Source: Urophycis tenuis (taxonomy: Eukaryota; Chordata; Actinopteri; Gadiformes; Phycidae). Taken from it: a stretch of DNA of 64,000 nucleotides. Position numbers and translations under genes: made by a program. Below the pieces are notes generated by a model. The model saw only the letters and a list, made by a program, of their open reading frames with translations, searched no databases and was not told the origin of the DNA. Shown here piece after piece: positions 35,521 through 47,207 of this stretch. The stretch is from contig JAXIVH010000083.1 of the NCBI GenBank assembly GCA_036785325.1, positions 62,001 to 126,000 on the forward strand, written 5' to 3'. Positions within the stretch are counted from its first letter, which is position 1, and every line of letters starts with the position of its first letter.

Positions 35521-36100
35521 ACTGTTTGACAGATAGATTAGATTATATTGGATTAAACTTTATTGTCACTGTGCAGAGTACAAGTACAGGGACAACGAAA
35601 TGCAGCTGGCGTTCTAACCAGAAGTGCAAATGTGCGATAAAGGTGCAGGTTTAAATGCAGGAATGCAGAATAAGGTGCAAAATTGAAAAACATGAAAGTG
35701 ACAGTGGTTATTAAAGTGACGGTAATTATCGGTAGTTAATGAAGTGATAAACAGTGCAGATGGAGGTAGTGATCAACGAGGTATTAAATGGTTACTAACA
35801 GTAGAATAAACATGTAAATAAAAAGTGTAAACAATGTACAATGTGCAAGTAGTGCGATTAATAGCAGTATAATATAAGTAAGTGTGCAGGTGGTGCAGTA
35901 GTGCTCTAGTGCAGTATAACAGAACGGGTACAACAGATGAGTAAGGGTTGTATGGGAGTGGGGGGTACAATGGCAGTTAAGAATAAATAAAATAAATAAC
36001 ATTACTATAAATATATACTCAATATACTCAAATTTGTCTCTGTTCTGCCAGCAATATATAGCCCACTCTCTCCCAAAATGCATAACAGCAGCATATGATT
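35521..36100 (-). mobile_element. LINE 3' end, minus orientation, in MADF intron
   Basis: Read on the minus strand it ends CTGCACAGTGACAATAAAG followed by an ATC/TTA-rich tail, like the 3' ends of fish L2/Rex-type LINEs. No reverse-transcriptase frame is present. Confidence 0.55.
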
Positions 36101-37047
36101 AAAACTTTACATATCGATATAGTGCAGTGATTGCTGTGGATTTTTAATGTTCTGTAAGTAATTCTGAAAGATAAATGTTAATCATGCTATTTCCTTGGTT
36201 GATTGATGGATAACACTTTTGGATAAAGACAACCAGAGGATGCATAGCTATAATTTCCAGCCAGAAGAGCAATCAAAGTATAGTATAGCAACTGTGATGC
36301 AATTAAGCTTACAAGAGAGAAACATGAGTAACATGTAAAGAAGCTGCTCTGTGATGTGATGTTGAATATTCAAATTGCTGATGTTTTTTTCTGTTGTCTG
36401 TTCACTAGCTGAGGATTGCAAAAAAAAAGGAAGAGTTTGAGGGACATGTTCAGGAAGGAAAGGAAAAAGGATAAAGATAGGCACAGGAGTGGCGCGGGAG
36501 CAAGCAATGCCCGGCCATGGCGGTACAGTGCAGTCATGGGCTTCCTCAATCCCTTCATGGAGGACCGGCCAACGTCTAGTAATATGGGGGGAGGGGAAGC
36601 CCTAGACGACAGTGGCCAGTGGCCAGAGGACAGTGCCATGGCCGGGCACAGACAGACACCAGAGCAGACACCAGAGCTGCAGGCACCAGAGCTTCAGGCA
36701 TCAGAGCAGGCACCAGAGCTTCAGGCATCAGAGCTTCAGGCACCAGAGCAGGCACCAGAGCTTCAGGCACCAGAGCAGGCGTCAGACACACCAGTGAGAG
36801 CAAGCCAGCAGAGAAGGAAGAGGCCCCACACAGGTGACTTTGAGGAGAGACTGCTCACAGCACTGGAGGCTGTGAGCAACAGACCGGTCCCTGTTCCCAG
36901 CCCTACTCCTCCCCCCCCCCCCCCCTCCGCCTCCTCCTGAGGATAGTGAGTTATTTTTTTAAAAGCCTGCAAGAAGACTTTAGAACCTTGTCGCTAGGGT
37001 TGCAAAATTCCGGGAATTTTCAAAGTTGGAAAATTTTCATGGGAATA

Positions 37048-37108
37048 AACGGGAATTTATGGGAATTAACGGGAATTTATGGGAATTAACGGGAATTGAT
37101 GGGAATAA
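37048..37108. repeat. Subterminal hAT repeats
   Basis: Four to five copies of GGGAATTWAYGGGAATT in tandem near the left end. The inverted counterpart is near the right end at 49422-49470. Probable transposase-binding sites, by analogy with other hAT elements. Confidence 0.75.
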
Positions 37109-37551
37109 ACAAAGGCAAACAGATGCCATCCAAGTACACTTGAATATCCATGTCATTCCTCAATCACATGCACACAGCACACTGCTTACTGCATGGCTAC
37201 TGAGACCACACCCCCTACAGGCACTGTGCGTCATAGACATATATACATAGACGCCGCATCGACTGTGGAGGGGCGTGCCTAAAGCGCCGCCATCTTGGTA
37301 CAGGGCTCGCAGAGGAGGCGGTGCATGCTAGTGAATGAATGAAAGAGGTACTACTTAATCTTAAAATAGAATTATTTGCCGAATTTTGGACCAATTTCCA
37401 AACGGATTGGTTTGTTAAAAACGTCACACATGTAGCTATGATACAGGGTGTTTGGATATTTAAAAAAATTCTGGTTTTACTACCCAAATACAAATTCTAC
37501 TTAATGTTATCAGCAGACGAACTTCTGACAGAAGATTGAAGATGCCAGATT

Positions 37552-40271
37552 TCTGTGCAGCGTATGGATGCTCTAATGAGCGGAGTATTCAAACTAGATC
37601 TCGTGGGATCACTTTTCACAGGTAAGATGTAAGTAAGGTATAATCTATAATGTGAGCAGGTCGTTATATAGTGAAGTAAACCCTGACAGGATGGACAGAA
37701 CTCCTCAGCTTCGAGTCCGGGTTCTATCCATGAACCAGTTACAAAAAAAAACAGACGTAAACTGCAGTGATTGATCAGTTGGAATACAGCATCTAATAGA
37801 GCTAATAAATTGATTATTATCAGCTCTATTAGATGGAATTATTTTATGTTGTAGACAATTCTTTATCTCTCGCTACGTTTCTCACATTTTAAAGGTTTCC
37901 CAAAGACACCAGTTTAAAAAGGCAATGGGAACTGGCAGTGAAACGGGAAGGTTTTGTGGCAACCGAGAGGTCCCTGCTCTGCAGTGAGCACTTCAAGACA
38001 GATGACTTCGACAAAACAGGGCAAATTGTCCGGCTGAGACATGGAGTCATACCATCTGTCTTTAGCTTCCCATCTCATTTGCAAAAGGTATGTGTGCCAT
38101 TTGGCTAAAGAAATCATTAATTTCTATGATTCATATGTCATAATGCCACATTTAAAAAAAATGTTGTATTATGTTTCTTACATTTTAGCAAGTACCATTG
38201 AGGACAACAAAAGCTTCAAGGAAAGCAGAAGAAAGCCTTCCAGTGGACTTGCCTCAGCATTTACCTGAAGCTGAACCTCATTCTAATGTTGTGAGTATTT
38301 GCATGTAACATTTTTCAAACACATGAGAGCATCAAGGCCCTGGTCATATTAAAACCTGTATCGCATTTGCTCTCTGCCACTTATTTCAGACACACTGAAA
38401 TACATGAGTCCACATTAAAACATACTGTAGTGTGTTATGTCCCTGTCACTAAGACGCTCATATCCAGGGTGCAAACAGTGGGATGAATTGAAAAGGTGGA
38501 CCAGCTATATCAGTGAGTGATGAGTTATAAACATCACTATATATTTTCATCCTTCTTTCCACCAGGACCACAATTATGCTTTGCCTGCTTCTCCCACCGT
38601 TCTAAAGGCCAGACTTAGTGAAGCTCTGGCTAGAGTGGAGAGTCTGGAGCGCGAGAAAAGAAACAGCATGCTCCGGGAGCAAAGGGCAAAGAAAAATGTG
38701 CACACTCTTCTCGAGGATCTGAGGGAGAAAAACCTCATAAATGAAGAGCTGAAAGACAGGCTTGATTGCTACTCAGGTAAAATGGAAATACTAATTTGAA
38801 TATTTTATATAGGTATAAATGCTTATAGTCTGTGTTAAACTCTCTCTCTTCTTATTTAAAAGGGTCTTACTAATAAGTTAATGCTTACTGAATTTCAGAT
38901 CTTCGGGTAGACCTCTTGGCAAAGAACGGGCATGAGTACACCAGGGAGCAGAGGGAGTTTGCCCTCATGCTACATCTTCATGGTCCGAAGGCATATAGTT
39001 TCCTGAGAGAGTCTCAACATCTTCCTCTCCTGCATCCCCATACATTGCAACGGTATTCTCCATGTTGCCTGATTGTTAAATACATTGTGAGGGACCGAGC
39101 TGGACTAGTGTGTGGTATTTATTCATAATGTGTTCAAAAAATGTAAAAGTGTAATTAAATAAGGATAACATGTAAGTGCAGAGGGTTACCGACATTCAAG
39201 TTCGTTGTGTGGCTGCAGGTGTGGCCATCACATACATTAACCAATTTAGTCCTACAGACTATGTTTTGTGACAAAGAAAATTACCAATTTAAAAGCTCAT
39301 ATCACATCACACACTGCGTTCTGATACATTTTGAGCTTTCAGATATGCTATTTTCTGTTTATTTTGTCTTTTTCTGAAGGGGTTTAGGTGGTCAAATTAC
39401 TACATTTTATTTTTTAAAGGTGGCTGACTTCAGTGGATGCGAAGCCTGGCCTCAATAAGATGATGCTGGACATGCTGGGAAGAAGATGCAAGGAAGACCA
39501 GACAAAATATGGATTGGTGACACTGATTTTGGATGCCATGGCCATAAAAAAACATGTGCAGTACAATCCCCAAACTCAAACAATGTCAGGGTTTGTGGAT
39601 ATGGGAGATGGAATAAATGAGACCGATGTTGCCTCTGAGGCTCTAGTGTTTATGGTGGTAGGCATACAAGGGCACTGGAAAGCTCCAGTTGGTTACTATC
39701 TGACCAGTGCTCTCTCACCAGAAACACTGAAGGTCTTAGTTGTCCATGCATTGGAGGAACTTCATACTCGTGGTCTCAGAGTGGTGTGCATGACAATGGA
39801 TGGACATGCATCTAACATCAGCATGTGCAACAAACTCGGCTGTGACCTCAAGGCAAACCCTCGTGAACCCCTGAAGACCTCTTTTGCACATCCAGTGACC
39901 GGTGAGAGTGTTCGTCATGATGGATGCCTGCCACATGCTGAAGCTTGCACGCAACATGTTACAGGTAAATGCTGATTGTTGTTCTAGGCTTATTTGTTTT
40001 TTTATTATTTTATTGTTGTGTGTTTTATTTACATAGTTATGACTGCATGTGATGCATTACATTTTCCTGTCTGTACTTGTGTGAGCTGTGACTGAAAAGG
40101 ATTCTAATTCTGATTCTGATTTTGAAGGCATACAGCCCAATAATGAACACCACTGGCCCCATCAACTGGAAATACATCGTTTGTCTCAACGATGTTCAGA
40201 CGAAGGACGGACTGCATGCTGCAAACAAGATCACACACAAGCATGTCCACTTCGACAACCAGAAGATGTAT
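37552..40271 (+). pseudogene. THAP-domain P-type transposase, 3' half missing
   Basis: Seven exons splice in phase: 37552-37621 and 37895-38087 (THAP zinc finger: MPDFCAAYGCSNE, FHRFPKD, LLCSEHFKTDDFD, HGVIPSVF), 38189-38290, 38566-38776 (coiled coil RLSEALARVESLEREKRN), 38899-39052 (YTREQREFALMLHLHGPKAY), 39420-39964 (RNase H-like core: LILDAMAIKKHVQY, MGDGINETDVASEALVFMVV, HWKAPVGYYLTS; second Asp region MMDACHMLKLARNML after a shift near 39900), 40128-40271 (TGPINWKYIVCLNDVQ, GLHAANKITHKHV). The downstream exons carrying the rest of the catalytic core are absent. The break coincides with the MITE at 40278. THAP9 homologues bind and mobilise P-type elements; this copy cannot be fully active. 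Confidence 0.85.
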
Positions 40272-40277
40272 ATATAA

Positions 40278-40662
40278 TAGGGATGTCCGATAATATCGGC
40301 CAACCGATAATATCGGCCGATATTAGCCTATTTTTGTAATATCGGTTCATATCGTTATCGGTTTTACCACCGATAATGTGCTTGTGCATAAATATGGCAC
40401 TTTTCCATAAGTTGAAATAGTGTCCTTATTTTTTATAGACAGTGTTAATTTGTGAAATGCAATCTAGTGAGGCATCACAATAAAAGTAGATGATGTGTTA
40501 ATTCCACAACAGGAGATATGGGACCTAAAATTAGTCTGGGCGAAAATAAAAACGCCTGTATATATCGGTATACCATATCGGTTGATATCGGTATCGGAAA
40601 TGAAGAATTTGGACAATATCGGCTATCGGATATCGGCAAAAAGTCAATATCGGACATCCCTA
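40278..40662. mobile_element. hAT-like MITE inside the P-like element
   Basis: Termini TAGGGATGTCCGATA and TATCGGACATCCCTA are inverted repeats, and the flanking ATATATAA (40270-40277 and 40663-40670) is a perfect 8-bp duplication. The interior repeats ATCGG/CCGAT many times. Non-coding. Confidence 0.9.
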
Positions 40663-40900
40663 ATATATAATAATAATAATAATAATATATTAATATAATA
40701 ATAATATAATATGAATATAATAATAATAATTATAATATAATATAAGTACAATAATAATAATAATAATACTGGTAATAATAAAGATCATATGATATAATGA
40801 CAATGATAGAATAGTAATAACAATAACAATATAATCATAATAATTATTATTATTAATATTAATATTATTATATTATATTATATGCTTTAAATAAAGACCT
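40663..40900. repeat. AT-rich (TAA)n tract
   Basis: Imperfect ATA/AAT repeats next to the MITE; probably the former 3' coding part of the P-like element has been lost here. Confidence 0.7.
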
Positions 40901-42265
40901 GAACACACCTGAACGTTTTCTTGGTTTTATCTATGTCTGTCTGTCATGTCTGATGTTTGACAAACAAACCTTATGAAAATATCTTGACAACTGGGCGATT
41001 TATGATCATTTTTATTGTGTAGAAACACCATTCCTCCATGGATGTAATGCACTGTAGGAGCGAGTGGCCCTGTTCCAAGATGGCCGCCCTGTAGGCACGC
41101 CCCTCTAGTGGGCCGCAGCAGTCAATGCGGCATCTAAGTATATATGTCTATGCTGTGCATGCCTCCATCACATGTACAGATGATTGCCAGAAGACTGGAC
41201 ACCACTTTTGAGACCAAAGCACAAGACTATTGAAGGCACACATTTGCGCCTGTGGACTACACAAAGTTAAGTAAGTTTTGATGATACTATGGGGAAATAT
41301 ATTTATTAAATGTTTAAATTGCAAATATCACACACAAATGTCTTCATCTAGTACAGGGGTGCTCATTACGTCGATCGCGATCGACCAGTCGATCGCAAAG
41401 CTACTACTGGTCGATCGCATGACATAAAAAAAAAATTAAAAAAAACTATTTATTTTTTTCTATAGGCTAGAATCCATCCCATCGCTTGATTGACATACAG
41501 GTAAGCCTGTCGGGAGGCAATCACAGTGAACCACACATGCGCAATAGACAGTGATCAACGCATTATGCATCAACGCACCGATTGTGTTGTGTTGCCGATC
41601 ATCAAATACGTTCAATACTAAACTAAATATTTAGCCTGCATTGGTCTATGAATGTGGGTGATTCATATTGTATCTAAACAAAAGCTTCTCCTTCAGTCCA
41701 CGAAATCCGTGTAGCCACAGCAGCTTCTCCAGTCCCGGAGAAGTGCCGCGTCAGAGCGCAGTGCCGTTACGCACGGCCATTCACTGTGTTTTACCTTCGT
41801 TAAATCACCAGAAAACTATATCAAGCTAACCATTCTTGTGCACGGGGCGGACATTGTACATAGGGGCTGTTGTGGGGCACTCCTGTGAGGTGGAGGGTTA
41901 TGTTAAGGTTGGCCCGATAAGCAGCTGCCTGGCCCGTTGTAGTTGGTCTTCCACGGTTAAAAGGGGAGCGAATTTCTTTGTCAGAAGAAGAGGCAGGGTA
42001 TTGGGAGGATTTTAGCACGCATTCGCCAGTGTGTTTATCATGTCCTCACTGTTTAAAATTGCTGCAACGAGATAGCGAGCGGCCTGACTCATTGTCACTC
42101 AGTTTTAGCTGCAGCATCCATAAGTTACACAAGACGGCCGCAAGCACTGCCGTGAAGTCTGACGTCAGTCAAGTTTCATTCAATACAGTATATTCAAAGT
42201 AGGAGCTACTTTTAAAATGACCAAGTCACAAAGATCTACCCACTACAAAAAAAACATGATATATA

Positions 42266-42425
42266 TGTAGTGTGTGGTTCTTGGTCGCTAGGCGACGGTG
42301 TGACGTCACGGCCGTAAGGCAGTGACTCCAGTGAACTGAGCCTGCGTATCAGTGTGGTTGACCTGTGTGGCTTAATAAACACAGTAAGCGTGTACCCCTT
42401 TGTCCGTGTTTTCCTGGACACAACA
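42266..42425 (+). repeat. 5' LTR of the gypsy element
   Basis: Contains TTAATAAACACAG (about 42372-42384), the likely polyadenylation signal. Very short LTR for the class. Confidence 0.9.
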
Positions 42426-42437
42426 TTGGCGACGAAG

Positions 42438-45400
42438 ATGGAGGTTTCTTACTCACCTCTCCCACCGTTCCTCGCGTTACCTGGGGAGCCACCAGCCCGT
42501 GGTCCCGCTGGCATGAGTCTTTTCAGACGTATATTACAGCCATCGGGCTAACCGAAGCTAGCGATGCGAGGCTCAGGGCGATACTAATCCACAGCTTGGG
42601 CACCGAGGGCCAACGGATTTTCTGGACTCTCGGACAAGCTACGACGTCTGCCGACTGTGTCGCCTTGCTCTCCGGACATTTCGCTGCTCCACAGAGCGCC
42701 ATGGTGCGGCGGATCGTCTTCCGTCAGCGCCGACAGCGACCCGGTGAGTCGGTTCACCATTACGTCGCCGACCTCCGCGGTTTGGCCAGCCTATGTAAGT
42801 TCGGCGGTTTGGAAGAGGAGATGATTCGGGATCAGCTAGCGGAGCATACGACTGACCCTAAGCTGCGGGAGAAACTGTTTATGGCACCGGATGATATGAC
42901 ATTATCCAAGGCGGTGGACATAGCCTTCCAGCTTGAGTCAGCCGCTCTGTTGACATCCCGGCTAGCGGCTCCGGACCCGTGCCCCGCCCACCCCGCCCCA
43001 TTGGCTCAGACGGTGGCTCTTACCGCTCCGTTCTCCGAGCCCACCTCTCACTCCTACGAGTTCGACGTTAACGTCGCGGGACGCCGGGGGGCCACGGCGC
43101 GTCAGCACTGTGGAAATTGCGGCTCTTCTTCACATCCTACACGCGCGCCTGCCTGTCCGGCCATGGGACAGAGGTGCCAACGGTGTGGTAGGCTAAACCA
43201 TTTCTCTAGAGTGTGCCGCTCCGCGCCCACCCCTGCCAGCCCTAGGTCTCATTCATCCACTGCTTCCAGCCCCACTACTATTCACTCTGTGGGTTCCAGT
43301 ACCAAGCCATTTAAGTGGTGCACAGTGGAGCTGGATGGGGTGTGCCTGTCACTGCTGCTGGACACTGCAGCCTCCAGGTCCATCCTAAATGAATCTACGG
43401 TCCGTCGGCTCTTTCCCCGACTGACAATTGAGCCAGGTGCAGAGGACCTATACGGCTATGGGCATACTAAGATTGGCATGGCTGGCACTGCCACCTTTGC
43501 GGTGCGCTATGGCTCCAGAACTCTCCCAGCATTCACCTTTCAGGTGTCTCGCCAGGGCACCAACCTCCTGGGATTCGACCTGTTTTGTGCCCTGGGCTTC
43601 TCCATCGCGGACAACATGGGCGCCACCATACTGACGGTGGCCGCGCCCTGGCTGCACCGCTGGCCTTCCTTGTTCGCCGGGCTGGGCTGCCTTACCGCTT
43701 TCAACCCCCAGCCGCTCCTAGATCCTTCTGTGGTCCCGGTCATCCAGCCTCTCCGCCGCCTGCCCCTCGCCTTGCGTGATGATGTCACGGCCGAGCTGCA
43801 GAAACTCCTGGATGCAGGCATCATTGAGCGGGTGGACGCATCGCCGTGGATCTCCAACCTGGTGGTGGCGCAGAAGAAGACGGGTGGCCTACGCCCCTGC
43901 ATTGATCTCAGACGGGTGAACAAGGCGGTGATCCCTGACAAGTATCCCCTGCCCACAACAGAGGAGCTCTCCGCCAAGTTTCACGGCTCGGCGGTCTTCT
44001 CCAAACTCGACCTCCGCCAGGGCTACCTGCAGGTTCCCCTGCACCCGGAGAGCCGCAACCTCACCGCTTTTGTGACGCACATGGGGGTCTTCAAGTATAC
44101 GCGCATGCCCTTTGGACTTAGCTCCGCCCCCAGTTGTTTCCAAAAGATCATGGCCACTATCTTCGCTGGCATTCCAGGCGTGGTCGTGTACTTGGACGAT
44201 ATTGTGGTTCATGGTGCGACGTCAGCTTTACACGACGACCGCCTCTCCAAGGTGCTTGACGTTCTCTCCCGCTATAACCTCACGTTAAACACTGAGAAAT
44301 GCACCTTTTCGGCGTCCACCATCGAGTTTGTGGGTTTCCGTCTGACCGCTGATGGCCTTAGCCCACTACACTCCAACACCGACGCCATCCTGCGCCTGCC
44401 TGAGCCCACCTGCCCGGCGCAGCTGTCCTCGTTCCTGGGAATGACGGCGTTCTACCTGCGTTTCCTCCCCCACTACTCCGAAACCACCGCACCACTGCGC
44501 GCCCTCCTCAAACAGGATGCGTTGTGGTCCTGGTCTCCTGCCTGCTCCGCCGCAGTCCGTCAGCTGAAAGCCCAGCTCACCTCTCCTCCTGTGCTCGCCC
44601 ACTTCGATCTGCAGAGCCCCACGATAGTGACCTGTGACGCGTCCAACACCGCGGTGGGTGCTGTCCTGTCCCAGCTCCATGGGGGGATTGAACGTCCCGT
44701 GGCGTTTGCTTCGAGGTCCCTCACCCCGACCGAGCAGAAATACTCGGTGGGGAAGAGAGAGGCACTGGCATGTGTCTGGGCGTGCGAGAGGTGGCATATT
44801 TACCTCTATGGGCGCCATTTCACGCTCCGGACCGACCACCAGGCACTAACCGCCCTCCTGACGACAACTGGATCGGGACACAAACCACTGCGCCTGTACC
44901 GGTGGTCAGAGAGGTTGCAGGCATACAATTTCACCACCATGTTTACGCCTGGCAGGGACAACGTTGTGGCCGACCTTCTCTCCAGGGCCACGCCCACCTC
45001 CGCTACGCCCACCGCTACACCAGACACCACCCATGATTGCCCAGAACCGGAACTGATTCTGGCATTGCACGGGCCCCTCCAATCAGCGGTCTCCCTGCAG
45101 GAGCTCCAGGCAGCTTCCGCACAGGACCCTGTGTTTAGTCAGCTCCGCACTTTCATTCAGGAGGGCTGGCCTGCTAAGGTGCCGGAGGATCTAGCGCCTT
45201 TCCATCGCGTCAAAGGCGACCTCTCCTGCTGGAATGGCGACTGCATCGCAAGGGGGCTGTGTAGCGTGATTCCCGTTGCCCTGAGACCCCGCATCTTAAC
45301 CATGGTCCACGAGGGTCACCTGGGCATAGTGCGGGTTAAGCAGCGCTGTAGGGGTCTGGTCTGGTGGCCAGGCATCGACAGGGACATTGAGACAATGGTG

Positions 45401-46410
45401 AAGGACTGTACAGCTTGCCTCACCAGTGGCAAGACTGGCCTGCCGCCACCTCCACCTCTACAGCCCCTACCCTGGCCTGCGTCACCATGGTCCCACATCC
45501 AGGTGGACATCTGTGGGGAGCTTCACGGCACTCCTCACCACCAGCGCTTCCTCCTGGTGGCCTATGATCTTCATTCCAAATGGCCTGAAGTCCTGCCTGT
45601 GGGGTCTGTAACCGCCAAGGCAGTCACCGAATTCCTCGCCTCCTTGTTTGCCCGCTGGGGTGTGCCTAACACCATCACCACCGATAACGGCCCCCAGTTC
45701 ATCTCAGCTGACTTCGCGTCCTTCACAGAGGAGAGAGGAATTAAACACATCAGAACCGCCCTGTACCACCCGCAGGCCAATGGGGGGGTAGAAAGGTTCA
45801 ACCAGACCCTCAAGAACGGTCTAAGAGCACACCTGGCTGATGGCCTCACATTCACAACGGCCTTACAGAACACCTTGCTACACTACAGGGCGACACCACA
45901 CGCCACAACCAATGCCTCCCCAGCCTTCCTGATGCTGGGGCGTGAACTCCAGCTTCCCCTAGATCGACTACGTCCTCCCAGCACATGAAGCAGCGCTACG
46001 ACAGGGTGCGTAGGGTGAGACAGCCCACACTTGCAGTGTCAGACTGGGTCCGCATCCGTCGACCCAATCGGTCCCACAAGCTCCTCTCCTTCTGGTCTTC
46101 ACCACAGCAGATCACCGCACAGTTGGGACCGGCTAGCTTCCGTCTGGCTGACGGCACCCGTTGGCACGCTAGCCGCCTTCGACGGGTCACGCCTCATCCC
46201 GCCCAGGACCGGGCGGCGGCAACTGATCCACGGCACACAGACTGGGACTGGGGCCTCCCTTCTCTGCAGCCGGACAATCCAGTGGGCCAGCCGCCGGAAG
46301 TCGATGCACCAGATAATGCTCTGGAACCTGGGCCCCGTCCTGCCCGGGCTCGCCAGAGGCCCTCTTACCTCAAAGACTATGTTTTAGTTTCAGCACCTGT
46401 TCTGGCATAG
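42438..46410 (+). pseudogene. Gypsy gag-pol, two frameshifts
   Basis: The natural start is the ATG at 42438, 13 bases after the LTR. A frame change near 42498 moves into a continuous frame of about 1160 codons to 45988, and another change near 45982 precedes the integrase C-terminal tail ending at 46410. Seen in order: gag with two CCHC-like knuckles (about 43109-43210: CGNCG, CQRCGRLNHFSRVC); protease LLDTAAS (about 43352); RT YLDDIVV (about 44188); RNase H TCDAS (about 44629); integrase HHCC (about 45310-45420) and DDE (VDICGE about 45500, TTDNGPQF about 45675, GGVERFNQ about 45783). It copies itself through RNA. The two small frame changes are its only visible defects. Confidence 0.9.
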
Positions 46411-46621
46411 CCTGTCACGTGGCACAATAATCCACAAGGCTATGTGGGTAAACCGGTAGTCTACCCGGTTTATCTAGTTGGGTTAGTTAAGTTCATGTTT
46501 GTAATGTCACGTTGCAATAACTGGTTGATTTTCCCAGTCAAATTGACTATGTTCAAGTCGCAATGATGTTATGTTGTACTAACTTGTTTAGTAGTTTTGC
46601 ACTCTAACAAGGGGGGGTGAA

Positions 46622-46781
46622 TGTAGTGTGTGGTTCTTGGTCGCTAGGCGACGGTGTGACGTCACGGCCGTAAGGCAGTGTCTCCAGTGAACTGAGCCTG
46701 CGTATCAATGTGGTTGACCTGTGTGGCTTAATAAACACAGTAAGCGTGTACCCCTTTGTCCGTGTTTTCCTGGACACAACA
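46622..46781 (+). repeat. 3' LTR of the gypsy element
   Basis: 158 of 160 bases agree with the 5' LTR. A GTACTAACTTGTTTAG...AACAAGGGGGGGTGAA segment, probably the polypurine tract, lies just before it (46607-46620). Confidence 0.9.
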
Positions 46782-46933
46782 ATATATATAATGTTTTTTT
46801 TGTAGTGGGTAGATCTTATATATATATATATATATATATATCATGTTTTTTTTGTAGTGGGTAGATCTTTGTGACTTGGTTATTTTAAAAGTAGCTCGCG
46901 AGCTGAAAAAGTGTGAGCACCCCTGATCTAGTA

Positions 46934-47030
46934 GATAGCTAGCTGATAAGTTAAATGCTAAATGAGTCATAGGTAGCTAGCATAGCTGATAAGTTAAATG
47001 CTAAATAAGCCATAGCTAGCATAAGAGTGC
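46934..47030. repeat. Short tandem duplication
   Basis: GCTGATAAGTTAAATGCTAA occurs twice, about 50 bp apart, with TAGCTAGCAT linkers, next to the right target duplication of the inner hAT. Confidence 0.8.
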
Positions 47031-47207
47031 ATCTCTGAGGCACTCTTATAAAAATGCTAGCTACCTCAAATGTGATGCTGTTTCTCTCTGCCTCCTGAAA
47101 GATGTTTTAAAGATCATTCCAGGTGGTTAGCTAGCCTTACTATTTATATATCTGTCCATGCCATTGCATTAGTATTCTTACAAGCTCTTGTCTTACTTTA
47201 CAGAAAA

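Larger units (their letters stand above)
37232..41152 (+). mobile_element. P-element-like (THAP9-type) transposon
   Basis: The terminal inverted repeats begin CATAGACATATATAC and extend about 34 bp with three mismatches. The flanking 8-bp duplication is CTGTGCGT (37224-37231) against CTGTGCAT (41153-41160), one mismatch. An 8-bp duplication fits the P superfamily. The coding region begins 320 bp inside. The element sits in the 5' part of the BED-hAT, so it is younger than that hAT. Confidence 0.9.
42266..46781 (+). mobile_element. Ty3/gypsy LTR retrotransposon, young
   Basis: Two 160-bp LTRs (42266-42425, 46622-46781) start TGTAGTG and end ACAACA and differ at two positions (in GTGACTCC/GTGTCTCC and ATCAGTGT/ATCAATGT). 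The 5-bp duplication is ATATA. TTGGCGACGA directly after the 5' LTR is the primer-binding region. The gag-pol order (protease, RT, RNase H, integrase) is that of Ty3/gypsy. No envelope gene. Confidence 0.95.
42206..46895. repeat. Palindrome split by the gypsy element
   Basis: AGATCTACCCACTAC...CAT (42232-42257) and its exact 26-bp complement (46791-46816) flank the retrotransposon. A longer inverted copy of 42206-42260 recurs at 46839-46895 with about one mismatch. Before the insertion this was a hairpin with an AT loop (GATATATATA). Confidence 0.85.
41354..46925. mobile_element. Second hAT (non-autonomous) inside the BED-hAT
   Basis: The ends are CAGGGGTGCTCA and TGAGCACCCCTG. A perfect 8-bp duplication ATCTAGTA lies at 41346-41353 and 46926-46933. 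The left side has TCGATCGCGATCGACC palindromes. No transposase is encoded; about 1.05 kb remains once the gypsy insertion is removed. Confidence 0.95.

Noticed and set aside
43540..44839. Minus-strand frames of 100-157 codons in the gypsy region
   Set aside because: Shadows of the GC-rich gag-pol frame on the other strand.
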